NCBI GenBank assembly: GCA_001692895.1
Contig: KV748181.1
Span: forward strand, 3,539,640 to 3,603,639
Reading direction: 5' to 3'
Length of the DNA: 64,000 bases
DNA from: Cenococcum geophilum 1.58
Lineage: Eukaryota; Ascomycota; Dothideomycetes; Gloniales; Gloniaceae
The position numbers and the translations under genes were made by a program. The first letter of the stretch is position 1, and the number at the start of each line of letters is the position of its first letter. Positions 10,599 through 21,034 of the stretch are shown here, piece by piece. The notes under the pieces are model-generated. The model saw nothing but the letters and a program-made list of their open reading frames with translations. It did not search any database and was not told the origin of the DNA.

Positions 10599-10649
10599 CT
10601 AGCAGTTCTTTCTTTGTGCTTATAGCGCTGCAGAAAGGCAGCAAAAGTC

Positions 10650-10950
10650 TGTTTGGGTAGTAGTACGGTACTAGCGGCGGTAGTGATAGTGGTTAGGTAT
10701 AGAGCTTATCTATTAGTCGGTCGGTTAATCGTAGGCGTATAGGCACGATTATTTGGTCGGTGGGTCGCAGGCATATAGGCGCGACAGTTAGGTAGCAGTA
10801 TAGTGCAAGCGTTGGGTGGTAATAGTGGTTAAACGTAGAGCTCGATCTATCAATTAGTTGTTAGATCGCAGGCGTATTAGCGCGATCGTTTGGTCGGTAG
10901 ATCGCAGGCGTATTAGCGCAATCAGTATCGTAATAGTAGGTATAGCGGCG
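10650..10950. repeat. Higher-order minisatellite inside element B
   Basis: A unit of about 150 bp occurs twice (near 10650-10798 and 10799-10950). Each holds two copies of a roughly 35-bp subunit containing TTGGTCGGTNGATCGCAGG and GGCGTATNGGCGCGA-type phrases. It is non-coding. Confidence 0.65.
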
Positions 10951-11511
10951 CTATCAGTTTGTTGATGGTACGCGGCAGTATAGTGCTAGCGTAGGGTCGG
11001 TTCCGTAGGCAGATCGGCATAGAGTCTTGTTATAGGCTTATTGGGTTGTAGGACATATTAGTTACAGCAGTTATCGGGTTTATAGCTGCCGCAGATACTA
11101 GTAGTTCTTTCTTTTATAGATTACTTACGTGACTGTGTTAGTTTAACCCCCCCCCCCCCCTATATTACTCTCTCTTTACCTATTTTTCACGGTACCCTTT
11201 ACAAGAACTTCCTGTCTAGATTACGCTGGTAGCTACCTCTGTAGCTACCTTAGGAACCGCAGAATCCTCCTCTACGTTAGCTGTAGCCATGTTTATATGT
11301 AACCGACTACTGGACCTTGCATATTACCCTGTTCACTAGCGTCAGCACTACCCTCGTATACCTCGTATATCTTTTATTACCCTGTTTTGACTATATATTA
11401 GTCTCCCCTTTTATCTTATTCCTAATACCTTCCTTGTGTATATAATAGACGCTTTAGAGCTACATTTACAATCAAGTCGTTCATTTAATCCTTTACACTG
11501 TAAAGCTTATA

Positions 11512-11531
11512 GTTATGAGCCCGGATCGCAC
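11512..11531 (+). promoter_or_regulatory. Primer-binding site of element C, matching the initiator tRNA-Met anticodon arm
   Basis: GTTATGAGCCCGG directly follows the left LTR. It is complementary to the CAU anticodon stem-loop region of initiator tRNA-Met (GGGCTCATAAC). Priming by a half tRNA-iMet molecule is established for Drosophila copia and yeast Ty5. Confidence 0.7.
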
Positions 11532-11599
11532 TACCTGCTAACTAATTAATTGGATCGCACTACCCGCACCACTATTAATCTACTACCTTTGCAAGTGTC

Positions 11600-11785
11600 T
11601 TAAGCTTCTTTAAATACTAGACAACTAGTCGCAGCCATTACGCTGCAGACGCCCTACTAAAACTAGTCTACTATGGACAACCAGCCTATTAGGACAACCA
11701 GTCTACCACGATAACCAGTCTATAGCTATTACGCTGTAGGCAACCAATACCATAACTAGTCGCAGCCATTACACTGCAGACGATC
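11600..11785 (+). repeat. Tandem repeats in the leader of element C
   Basis: The phrase ACTAGTCGCAGCCATTAC with GCTGCAGACG occurs near 11626 and 11755, with a degenerate copy near 11726. ACAACCAGTCTA-type phrases lie between them. This is a non-coding leader between the primer-binding site and gag. Confidence 0.6.
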
Positions 11786-14479
11786 TCTACCAGATATCAA
11801 ACGAACGGACGATTAACTTCGACCGACGATAGTACCCGACCGACGAACGAACTGACGAATTAAATCAAAAGTTCGGAACGTTAAAATAAGGTTTTTGCCA
11901 AGCCACCAATTGGACCCTGCCTAACCCCACAAATCCTAAAAATGACGACCACTAATGAATTAAAAGTCAACCTTATCCTTAACTAGCCTTCTGATTGGAT
12001 ACAGTGGTTCTTTATTATATAAGACACTGCTAAAACTAATAAGGTATGGGAGTATATCGACCCAGCCAAAAAGAAAGATGATCTTTTAAAGCTGGAACTA
12101 CCGAAACGACCTATACTAAAAGACGTACTACCTACGGCTATATCGATAGCAAAGCTAGACGCAACCTAGCTTACAGCCTATAACCAGCTCTATTCCGAAT
12201 ATAAAGACGATCTCCGCATATATGAGAAGCAAGAACAGGCTATAAACGGCATCAGCAACTATATCGTTCGCTCTATATTGGTAACCTACCTTCCCCTTAT
12301 CGACGGCCTTAATATAGTATACGAACGGCTTTAAGCACTTAAGACTGCACTAGCCCCTACCACCTTAGGTTGAAAGCACGACGTCCTTATCTAATACACG
12401 GCTCTAAAGGCCTATGATACAACATAGAGTATCGATAAATGGTTAAATAATTGGCGAAATGTCTACAAGCTTGCTGAGTAATTGGAGCTACTAGATGTAT
12501 AGGGGTTTAGGGCACACTATGATTTCGTTCGGGTAATTAAGCCTATCTCTTCTAGCTTCGTAGGAGCACTAGAAGTAGATCTCATTAAAAAAAAACAGAA
12601 GAACAAAGACGCCCCATCTATTATTAACCTAATTGAAGAATTTAAGGAGCACTACCGTATGCAGCAAGTATCTCCTACTACTACTGCTAATAGCTCTGCA
12701 TTTGCAACCCTATAAGGCAATTCCAATTCTAATTCAGATTCTAACCCTAATACCAATTCCAATATATAATGGCATAAGAAATGTATATACGGCCTTATGC
12801 ATTAATACGGCAACTGCTACTACATTGTCGAGTATAAGCGCCCTTAGGGATGGAAACCAAGGCCAGACATTTAAAAGAAAATAGATGAAATGATCTCGTC
12901 TATACCTTGGGTTAGACCTATAATTAAATGGATTTAAAAAGAAGAATAGGAAGTAAAGAATAATTAGAAGAACACAGAATCTACAATTGAGTTTAATTCT
13001 AAAACCCTACCTTCTAAAACCCCGACTAGCTATACTGCCGTGTTTAGTACTGGTAAAACTCTATTTAAACTCCAGAATACCTGGATACTTAACCCTGGTG
13101 TAGATACCCACGTCTATAACAACTAAGAAGACTTTACCTTCTCCTACTTAGCTGCAGAAGACGATTACCTAATTGCTAGTGGAAATTTTGAAAAAATACA
13201 AGCTTATGGAACAGTAACGATTACCGTTAATATACCTACTGGGAAGTTAAAAATGAAGCTATCCCATGTAGCACTAGTACCTACTATGTTTGTAAATATC
13301 GTAGCACTATTAAGAGCTACTAATAACGACATTTATTTCGATTTAGGACGAAACTTATTATACCGTCTAGTGACTGGCGAAATAGTCTGCTATATAAAAC
13401 GACTAGGGGGCTACTAGGCGCTAATGCACAGAGAGCCTACGAATTCCCTAGAATTAACCAAATTAGTATTCTTAACCCTTAAGAGATATTAGCCTATATT
13501 GGCACCAGATCCGCCTATATCGGCACCAGTTACGATAATTGCGACGTCACTAAATATGATATCTATATTGTTACCAGAGTTACTAAATATATCGCAGCTA
13601 GCAGCTCGTGCGAGAACCTGTTAAGGATGTAAGAGGTAATTTGAATTAGGCAATAAGCTTTATAAGCACCTAAGAGAGAGCTGTATATACAGGTAGCAGT
13701 AATAAGAGACTCAGCTAAACACGACGGCTATATCCAAAGCCTTACTATATTAAATGACGTCACCGTTAATTAACTAAAATTAAACGACTGCCTTAAATAT
13801 AGATTAAACCACCATACTATAAGGACTTTAAGACGATATCTTGGATATAATTGAAGCAATCCCTACCCAGCTAAGCAGTTTACTAGAACCGCTCCAAATG
13901 CTAACAAAATCTCGGCTAAACCCTCTGCTGACGGCCTTACTAAGATCTATTATAATATTCGCAATATCTATAATACTTGCGATATCCGCAATATCTTCAT
14001 AATTACCCTACTCCTAAAGTGTACCCAAATTTCCTATTTTAGTACAATTCTCTACCTTTATTTATTTTCTATAGCTTTAATTACACCGTTAAATCTGGGG
14101 GGGTGTGTAACTAACTACTGGACCTTGCATATTACCCTATTCACTAGCGTTAGCACTACCCTCGTATACCTCGTATATCTTTTATTACCCTATTTCGACT
14201 ATATATTAATCTCCCCTTTTATCTTATTCCTAATACCTTCCTTGTGTATATATAGACGCTTTAGAGCTATATTTACAATCAAGTTGTTTATTTAATCCTT
14301 TACACTGCAAAGCTTACACTATATCCTCTGCTATATCCTCTTCTTGCTAGTGTTAATGGTTAAGTTGTATATTAAATTATGCCAATTCCTAGGAATAAGT
14401 TATTATATTAACTGTCGTTATATAGTGGTCTAGGTAGGTTTAGAATTTAATATTGGTACTAGCGCTGCTCTATATTTAA

Positions 14480-14695
14480 CAGTTACTACGGAGGTTATTG
14501 CGGAGGCTTTTGTGGAAGCTTTTACGGAAGTTACTGCGGAGGTTGCTGCGGATATTACTGCGGAGGTTGTTGCGGTGGTTTTTACGGAGGTTCTTGCGGA
14601 GATTATTATGGAGATTACTGCGGAGGTTACTATAGAGGTTGCTGCGGAGGTTCTTGCTGTAGAGGTTGCTTTAGAGCTTATTGCGGAGCTTAAGG
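14480..14695. repeat. Degenerate 15-bp minisatellite in element B
   Basis: Units of the GCGGAGGTTNYTGCG type recur about 14 times. The plus-strand frame through it (14512-14700) is only the repeat read as Glu/Val/Thr/Ala peptides and is not a gene. Confidence 0.7.
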
Positions 14696-15224
14696 CATAG
14701 GTTAAGATACGGCAGCCTAAGGAACTTAAGGTGTTTAATAGCCTAAGGTTATCTGTAGTATTGCTTATAGCTATCTATTATTAGGATTCCCTTAAGAGTT
14801 AAACTTTTTTTAGTGCTTAATCTCTTATAGGGTCCATTTATACTCTTACGTTAAGGACTTACTAAATATTATCTCTAATAGTACCCTCATTTATAGGTAT
14901 AAACACTCTATTCTCTTATAGGAAGTCTTAAAAATCCTAAATAATATAAATATTACTAAGTGCCTAGGTGTCGGCAGTCCATCCTATAAAATCCTCCCTA
15001 AAATATTCCCACAGCTATAAATTGGTATAGTATCTACTTTAGTAAAATAGAATATGGTGTAGGAGAAAGCCGTTAACTTATTTTACGGTATAAGTTATTA
15101 TATTAATAGTAAATTCGTCCTAATCTTTATCGATGAGTTTCGCGTATGTAGCTACCCCTAGTAGTAAGGAGTCTCTCCAGTTATTTAGAATGGCCATAGC
15201 CATGTTTTTAGAGGAAGGGAAGTA

Positions 15225-15510
15225 TTATTAGTGTAGGGATTATCGTTTAGTATAGGGGTTGTCGTTTAGTATAGGGATTGTCATTTAGTATAGGGGTTGT
15301 CATTTAGTACGCGTTTGTAACGTATATTTGCGATTATAGGGCTTAGGACTAGTTCTGGCCTTAAATCGCAAAGACTTGTAAAGCGTGTTATTCTACGTAA
15401 TAGACGTAAGAATCTATAATCTTAAAAAGGCTTAGGACTAGTTCTAGCCTTTAAATCCTTAGATTTATAGAAGAGTTCTATTTAAGGTTTAGGACCAGTT
15501 CTAACCTTAA
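15225..15510. repeat. Two short repeat families in the B leader
   Basis: Four tandem units of about 22 bp, GTTGTCRTTTAGTATAGGG-like, lie at about 15228-15313. Three dispersed copies of CTTAGGACTAGTTCTGGCC-like sequence follow near 15348, 15428 and 15487. Confidence 0.65.
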
Positions 15511-15616
15511 AAGATAGCTTTCTCTAGCATAAGTAGCACTAGTATAGTGGCTTGTCTCTTCTTGGTGGAATACCTAGCTATTCTATAATATAACAGTAAA
15601 GTTAACTACTAATTAG

Positions 15617-15797
15617 TGTTGGTTATATAAGGTAATATCACGTAGCTACGGTTCGTAGATAGTATAATAATAGTTATTCTTTATTAATATAGAAAGTAAA
15701 GGATTGTAAGGATCGTAGTGCCTAAGTAGGGGGCTAATAAGTCACTATAAGGGTGACTAATTAGAGACAATATAACCTCTATCTATATATTCCGACA
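15617..15797 (-). repeat. Right LTR of element B (5' LTR on the minus strand)
   Basis: 181 bp, matching the left LTR throughout, and followed by the GAGAG duplication. Confidence 0.9.
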
Positions 15798-18700
15798 GAG
15801 AGAGACTACCTTTTTAAGGATTATTACTATAAACCTAGGTATCCCTCGGCTTAATTATCTTTAAAAGCTCTTTAATTAACTTTAGATAATTTAGCGTGGT
15901 TTATCCGAATTATATTAAAAGGATTTCAGCCTATATAATTAAGTCATTAGCGTATACTAAGGCGTTAAAGAATGCAACCTTACTCTCTTTAATCCTATAA
16001 ATACTTATAAAGGAATATATACTTAATTAAAATCTTCTATTAGCACCGCTCTACGCTCTTAAGAAGTATAGTAATTTAATACCTAACTCTAGCCTACTTT
16101 AATCGACCCGCCTAACTAATATAATTATAACTAGACTAATTAAATATATAATAGCTGTGGTAGGCAATATAGTAAAGGGTATAATTAATAACTATAAGGT
16201 AAAGGTAGAGGTTCTTATAGAGGTTTATTTTAAAGTAATCGCTAAAAGAAGTGCTACGTTTATAAGAAACTAAATTACTAGTTAACTAGGCATTCTTTTA
16301 ATAAACAAAAGGAGGTATATAATAAGTTTCGCCAGAGTATAAAAAATGTCAAAAATTATAAGGCTACTGCGGCCTACTTTTAAAGCTTCCTAGTTTAATA
16401 TAAAGGTATAGAAGATCGTAAGGGTAAGGTTAATAAGGCTAAATAGCTCCTTATAGATATAGAAATTAAAAACTACTCACCTAACTAATACTTTACTAAG
16501 TATAGTAAGGTAGATAGCATATAAATCGTCGCTATTTTTAATAATTAATCTACGCTCCATTCTATTACGAAGTTAAATATCTTTAATAAGCTAAAGGAGA
16601 GCTCCGCGTTCTCCTTTAATAATAAATACTTAGCAAATGTCTTCTATAGTATTATACTAGATACTAAAGCCGCAGAAATATCTATAGTAGAAGAACCTTA
16701 AGTTTAAGCCCTTTAGCAGCTTAATAACTCTATTTAGATTAACCATTTAACGGCAGGCCAATATACGATTTATTTTAGCAAGGGTATTATAATCTCTCTT
16801 AGCATAATTAGGGTCTAAACCCCCTTAGGATATATTACTTTCCATATTATTCCTATAAACACTCCATTCCTATTCTACATTAGGGATATAAATAAATTAG
16901 GCGTTAAGCTTAATAACCTTAAGAATATGCTTATATAGGGAGATAATTAGGTGCCTATTATACGTAAGTAGGGTTACCCTTAGCTGCTCCTTTAATAACT
17001 AAAAAAGAGTATTACTTAAAGCTATTTAACTAAGTTAGAGTTACGCCAACTATACTATTATTTTAGCCACCTATCCGTTTATTAATTGCTTAGGGTTTTT
17101 TAGTAAATAGGCTATAAAGTTAAGGTTAAGGTAATTAAGTATCTTATAAAGTACTATTATTACTACTAAATAAACCAGAAGTCCCCTAGCCAATTTAAGT
17201 TTACCCTTAAGGATAACTACAAATTTAACTTTTATATCATTATTAATGTTATATATCTTAGCGGTAAGCTAGTACTCTAAGTTATTAACTTCTTAACTTT
17301 CTTCTAAGTCGTACGTTTTCTAAAGGATATATTAGCTAGGAACGTATAGGATACCCTTTAGTTATACTAAATTAATATCTACCTAGGACCCCCTAATTAA
17401 ATCGTCTATAATATAAAAAAGAACTTCTTATCTATAGAGTTTTAATAATAGATAAAGGCAATAGCAATTAAGGTTAAGGAAGTTCCTATTAAGGCATATA
17501 ATAGCATTAGAAAAGTAGAGCAATATTATATACTATTACGCCGCGTATATAAAATTATCTCTTTAGAATTAGAGAATACTAGCGAAAAACTTACCTTATA
17601 AATAGCTGTTAAAGCTATTAATAATTCCGCTGGCCCAGATGGACTTATACCTATATTACTAGTCTTTAGCGCCTACCCTTAAATAACTAACAATTCTTTA
17701 TTATCTCCCTCTATTATATAATAAGCTAAGGCTATTTATAAGGCAATAAAGGAGGTGTGACGTCTTTACGCTATACGCTAGGTTAATAACGTACTAGGAA
17801 TAAGAAATAGCCTAAATACCTTAACTACGCTTAATCTACTACTCTAGTCTAAGGTATGCGTATAGCGTAAAAAGGGAGAATAGTTAGGCCCATATTAACT
17901 TATTATAATTAATAGTTAAACTTATACTATTTAGATGCCTTACAGACCCACTTAATTCTATTTAACCGTTATTAAGCCTTACTATAAAGATAATAGTTTT
18001 AAGCCTTTATAGGATACCCTAAAAGATACCCTAAAGGAGAACTATAATTAACGTGCTTTAGAAGACGACTATAATCCTAATATAATTATAGTAGATATGC
18101 CGCAACTATAACGCGGTAGAGGTCGCCTAAAGGAATTATAAAATTGCCAATATCTTATTAATTTTAAAGAGCAATTTATTACCGCTATTAAGAATGGAGT
18201 TAAGCTATTAATAGCCTTTATAACAGCCAAGGAGAAGGCTAACTTTAAACTTACAAAACAGCTCTAAAAGGAAGGTTATATTATAACTCTAGGAGCTCCT
18301 TTTTAAGCATCTAATAAGTAGGAGATCGATAGTCTTATTATAAGAGGAGTCTTTAAATTTAAGAAGTATAACCCTATTAAGTTTAATAAAGTTCGCATCT
18401 TTAAGTTAAGGATAGTTAATAAGATTAAGGGTAAAGCTACTAATGCCCTATTTAAGAAATTAAGGCTTATTATCTAAGGTTATAACAATAATAGTAAAGA
18501 GATAATTCTTATATAATCTCCTACGATTTAATAAGCTAGTTAGTAAGTTATTATTATATTAGCTCCCTCCTTAATAAAGAATAGAATAGCAGTTTATTTA
18601 TAAGATATTACTTAAGCCTATACCTAATTAGAGATGCACCTTTAGCGCTTAATATTAGCATACCTTCCGGAGTAAATTCGCCACTAGTATTCTAAAGATA

Positions 18701-19973
18701 TAATTATAGTTATACTTAAGCCATTATATAGAATTATAGAGGCAGGAATTTACTAGTGGGCTACTTATAGCAAGCACCATAAAGAGAAGCTTTTAATAAC
18801 TACTTCTATATTTAATCCCTGCTTCCTTATTATAACTATAGGAACTCCGTTTAGAATTGTTGGCATATAAACTAATAATATAATTATTTTAGGAGACGAC
18901 TAATTCTTAGCTCTTAAAGAAGATAAGCTAGTAAAGGCAAATCTTATAGTAAAGCTAAAAGAAAAGCTTAATTTAACAACACTATTACTCTTTAATAGAT
19001 ATATCCTCTCCCTAAATAAGGATTCTATTACTTTACGCCAGAAGGGTTAAGGTAAGAAGATTAATATTATTAATGTTAATTCCCTAAAGTAAGGATATAT
19101 AGAGCAACGCGCTTATAAAGCTTATATTACTTCTATCTATTAACCTAAGGCTTTATTTAATCTCTCTATTACTACCTAATACTAGGAACCAACTAAGGAT
19201 AACATTCTTGCCTTAAATAAATGTCTTTTTTAGTAAATAAACTATCTTAACCGGGGACTACTCTATATGCCTATTAATCTTCCTACCGCTAAGCTTTTTG
19301 TATTTATTAATAGATCGTTTATAAATAATAAAGATTTTAGCTCCTAATTAGGATATAAGATTATTATCGCAAACAAATTTACTAAAGAGAATGACTTTAT
19401 AATCTATAGCAATTTTATCTATTAGAGCTTAATTAAGAGTAAGCGCATTACCTAAAGTGTTTTAGCGTTAAAGATATATAGAATAGTTAGCGGAGTTAAT
19501 ATAGCAATTACAATTGGAACTACCCTAAAGATAATTATAGATTAACTCGAACTTCCTATTATCCCTATAATTATATATACTAACTTATATTCCCTCTATA
19601 AGTATTTAGTTAAGCTTAGTACTATAAAAAAAAGCGCCTTATAATTAATATTATAGCACTTTAGCAATCCTATAAGCGTTATAAACTCTTTAAGATTTAA
19701 TAGATTAATAGCTAAGATAACCCGGTAGATATAATAATAAAGGCGAACCTAAATAAGGCACTAGAGACATTTATTAATATAAATACTCTATATATATAAG
19801 TTAAAGGTTAGGTTAAAAGGGAGTCCCTAGAAATTTCTTAGTTATATAAGGTCTTAAGATATCTAGAAACTTTAACTAGTAGTTAAAGTTATCTAATTAG
19901 TTAGATTCTCTTACTAAGACTTTTTTAGAGGGGGGAGTATAATATTCTATAGACCCTAACTTAACCTAGCTAA

Positions 19974-20003
19974 TTAGGATTTTCTATCCCCGGGATAGAA
20001 AAT
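19974..20003. other. Perfect-stem hairpin in the 3' region of element A
   Basis: GATTTTCTATCCC and GGGATAGAAAAT form an inverted repeat with almost no loop. The same block, including the flanking TTAG and GCTATTAGCT, recurs in reverse at about 50433-50472 downstream of a gypsy element. Confidence 0.75.
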
Positions 20004-20216
20004 TGCTATTAGCTTGCTTATAACTAGCGCCTTAGCGGCCCTAGTATAATATCCTTCTATAACTCCAAGCAAGAAAGCACCATATACTAAAAGGCAACTT
20101 TTAGGATAGCGAGACTTATATTATAATGGTAATAGTAAGTAAGGAGGATTAATATTTATTACGCTAGTTAAGCAGTATTTATATATAGATGGCAACCACA
20201 AAAGAAGAGTTGCCAG

Positions 20217-20381
20217 TGTCGGGAATAAGGCANGCGGTCGTCACGTGACGCCGCGGCACTAGCGTGGCGAGGAGTCTTAAGCTCCTCGCCCTTCCTCATT
20301 CCAATCAATAAGCTTTTCAACCAACATCACTGTAACCTACTCGAGTAGTCGTTATTGGTGAGTCACCCTGTGTGACCAACA
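20217..20381 (+). repeat. Right (3') LTR of element A
   Basis: 165 bp; one undetermined base at 20233. It is visibly less RIP-mutated than the left copy (for example GTCACCCTGTGTGACC against GTTACCCTATATAACT). Confidence 0.9.
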
Positions 20382-20386
20382 GTAAC

Positions 20387-21034
20387 ATCATCCTCGATCC
20401 ATTTGACAGAGTGGATATTGGGCGCGAATCCTGCCGAATAATCCTGTAGAGACATGCCAACTTTAAGTAATTATAAAAGTCCTCATGAAGTAGCTCTTCT
20501 GTAAGCTTTGCAGTGCGGAGGAATTGACCGAACTTCTTGATTCTAAATCTATGGAAATCAGGCGGAATATATACATGAATGTAGAGTCCTGACAGTAGGG
20601 TCTATGACTCAATCTTTGACCATATACGAGGTATACAGTGCTGACGCCACCTTCCAGGCTGCAGTACTGTTGTCGACCGTAGAGGTCACTGTCAAGTACC
20701 ACCTTATGACTCACTACCCTGTTTCTTGCCACAGTGGCAATAGTACCCCTACTGTTGCCTGCACCTACCTCATGTATAAATAGTCTCTTGTTCTTCATAG
20801 GTCAATCTACACACGAGTCCTTCTTTTTGACCTGCAGAGTACTCCTCAGTGACCTGCCAGTTCGACAACTGTGCCTCGGCACAGTACCAGTAGTCGGTTA
20901 CATCTTCAATTATCCCTTTACCACAAGTTCCTGACAGTGGACCAAAAGCAAGGCTTCAATTCATTGTTAACATTTTTAGCTTCATCGCTCTCTCCTTTTT
21001 TCTATTGTTTCAACTATATATAACACCGAGCGCG
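20387..21034 (+). promoter_or_regulatory. Upstream region of the SGNH-CVNH gene, with a repeat-like segment
   Basis: Sequence composition is normal. The last 100 bp before the start codon hold a CT-rich stretch (CATCGCTCTCTCC and TTTTTTCTATTG) and then ACTATATATAACACC, a typical fungal core promoter layout. The segment 20489-20960 partly matches 23785-24085 on the far side of the gene, some of it inverted, so it is probably an old repeat. The 111-codon minus-strand frame at 20463-20798 lies in that segment and is not supported as a gene. Confidence 0.55.

Larger units (their letters stand above)
11298..14318 (+). mobile_element. Element C: short Ty1/copia-like element inserted in B
   Basis: LTRs at 11298-11511 and 14106-14318 (214 and 213 bp) start TGTAAC(C/T)(G/A)ACTACTGG. 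The flanking 5 bp are TTATA and CTATA, a duplication with one RIP-type difference. A polypurine tract (AAATCTGGGGGGGTG) precedes the right LTR. The parts seen are a leader with repeats, a gag-like region from about 11942, and a copia-type protease region near 13080-13260. No reverse transcriptase was recognised and it is well short of the usual 5 kb, so it would have been dependent on other copies. It is broken, with many stops. Confidence 0.85.
10418..15797 (-). mobile_element. Element B: short non-autonomous-looking LTR element, inserted in A and holding C
   Basis: Identical-length 181-bp LTRs (10418-10598, 15617-15797) are flanked by the 5-bp duplication GAGAG (10413-10417 and 15798-15802). 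The target lies inside the gag-like part of element A, and that reading continues on the other side. Orientation is minus by analogy with A: on that strand the right LTR ends AACCAACA and is followed by CTAATTAG. Without element C and its duplication the body is about 2.35 kb. It holds several minisatellites and no recognisable polymerase, so it looks like a non-autonomous LTR element. Confidence 0.85.
8323..20381 (+). mobile_element. Element A: Ty1/copia-like LTR retrotransposon fossil with three later insertions
   Basis: It has 165-bp LTRs at both ends (8323-8487 and 20217-20381), starting TGTC(A/G)GGAATAAGG and ending in CA, and the 5-bp duplication GTAAC on each side (8318-8322, 20382-20386). 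On the plus strand it holds gag-like sequence (about 8700-10417, resuming after 15802). Zinc-knuckle, protease, integrase core, copia-type reverse transcriptase and RNase H parts follow, between about 16.2 and 19.8 kb. It is broken, with very many RIP-type changes. Later insertions are the hAT MITE (8789-9446) and element B (10418-15797, carrying C). About 270 bp of non-coding sequence with a strong hairpin lies between the coding part and the right LTR. Confidence 0.88.

Noticed and set aside
14512-14700. 62-codon Glu/Val-rich frame
   Set aside because: It is the translation of a 15-bp minisatellite.
19945-20216. Possible separate 3' LTR of a copia nested within a second LTR pair
   Set aside because: No matching copy was found near the 5' side (8488-8790), while the 165-bp LTR pair has a perfect GTAAC duplication; it was kept as 3' non-coding sequence of A.
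20463-20798. 111-codon minus-strand frame upstream of the hydrolase
   Set aside because: It lies in a segment partly repeated at 23785-24085, with no domain, signal or splice support.
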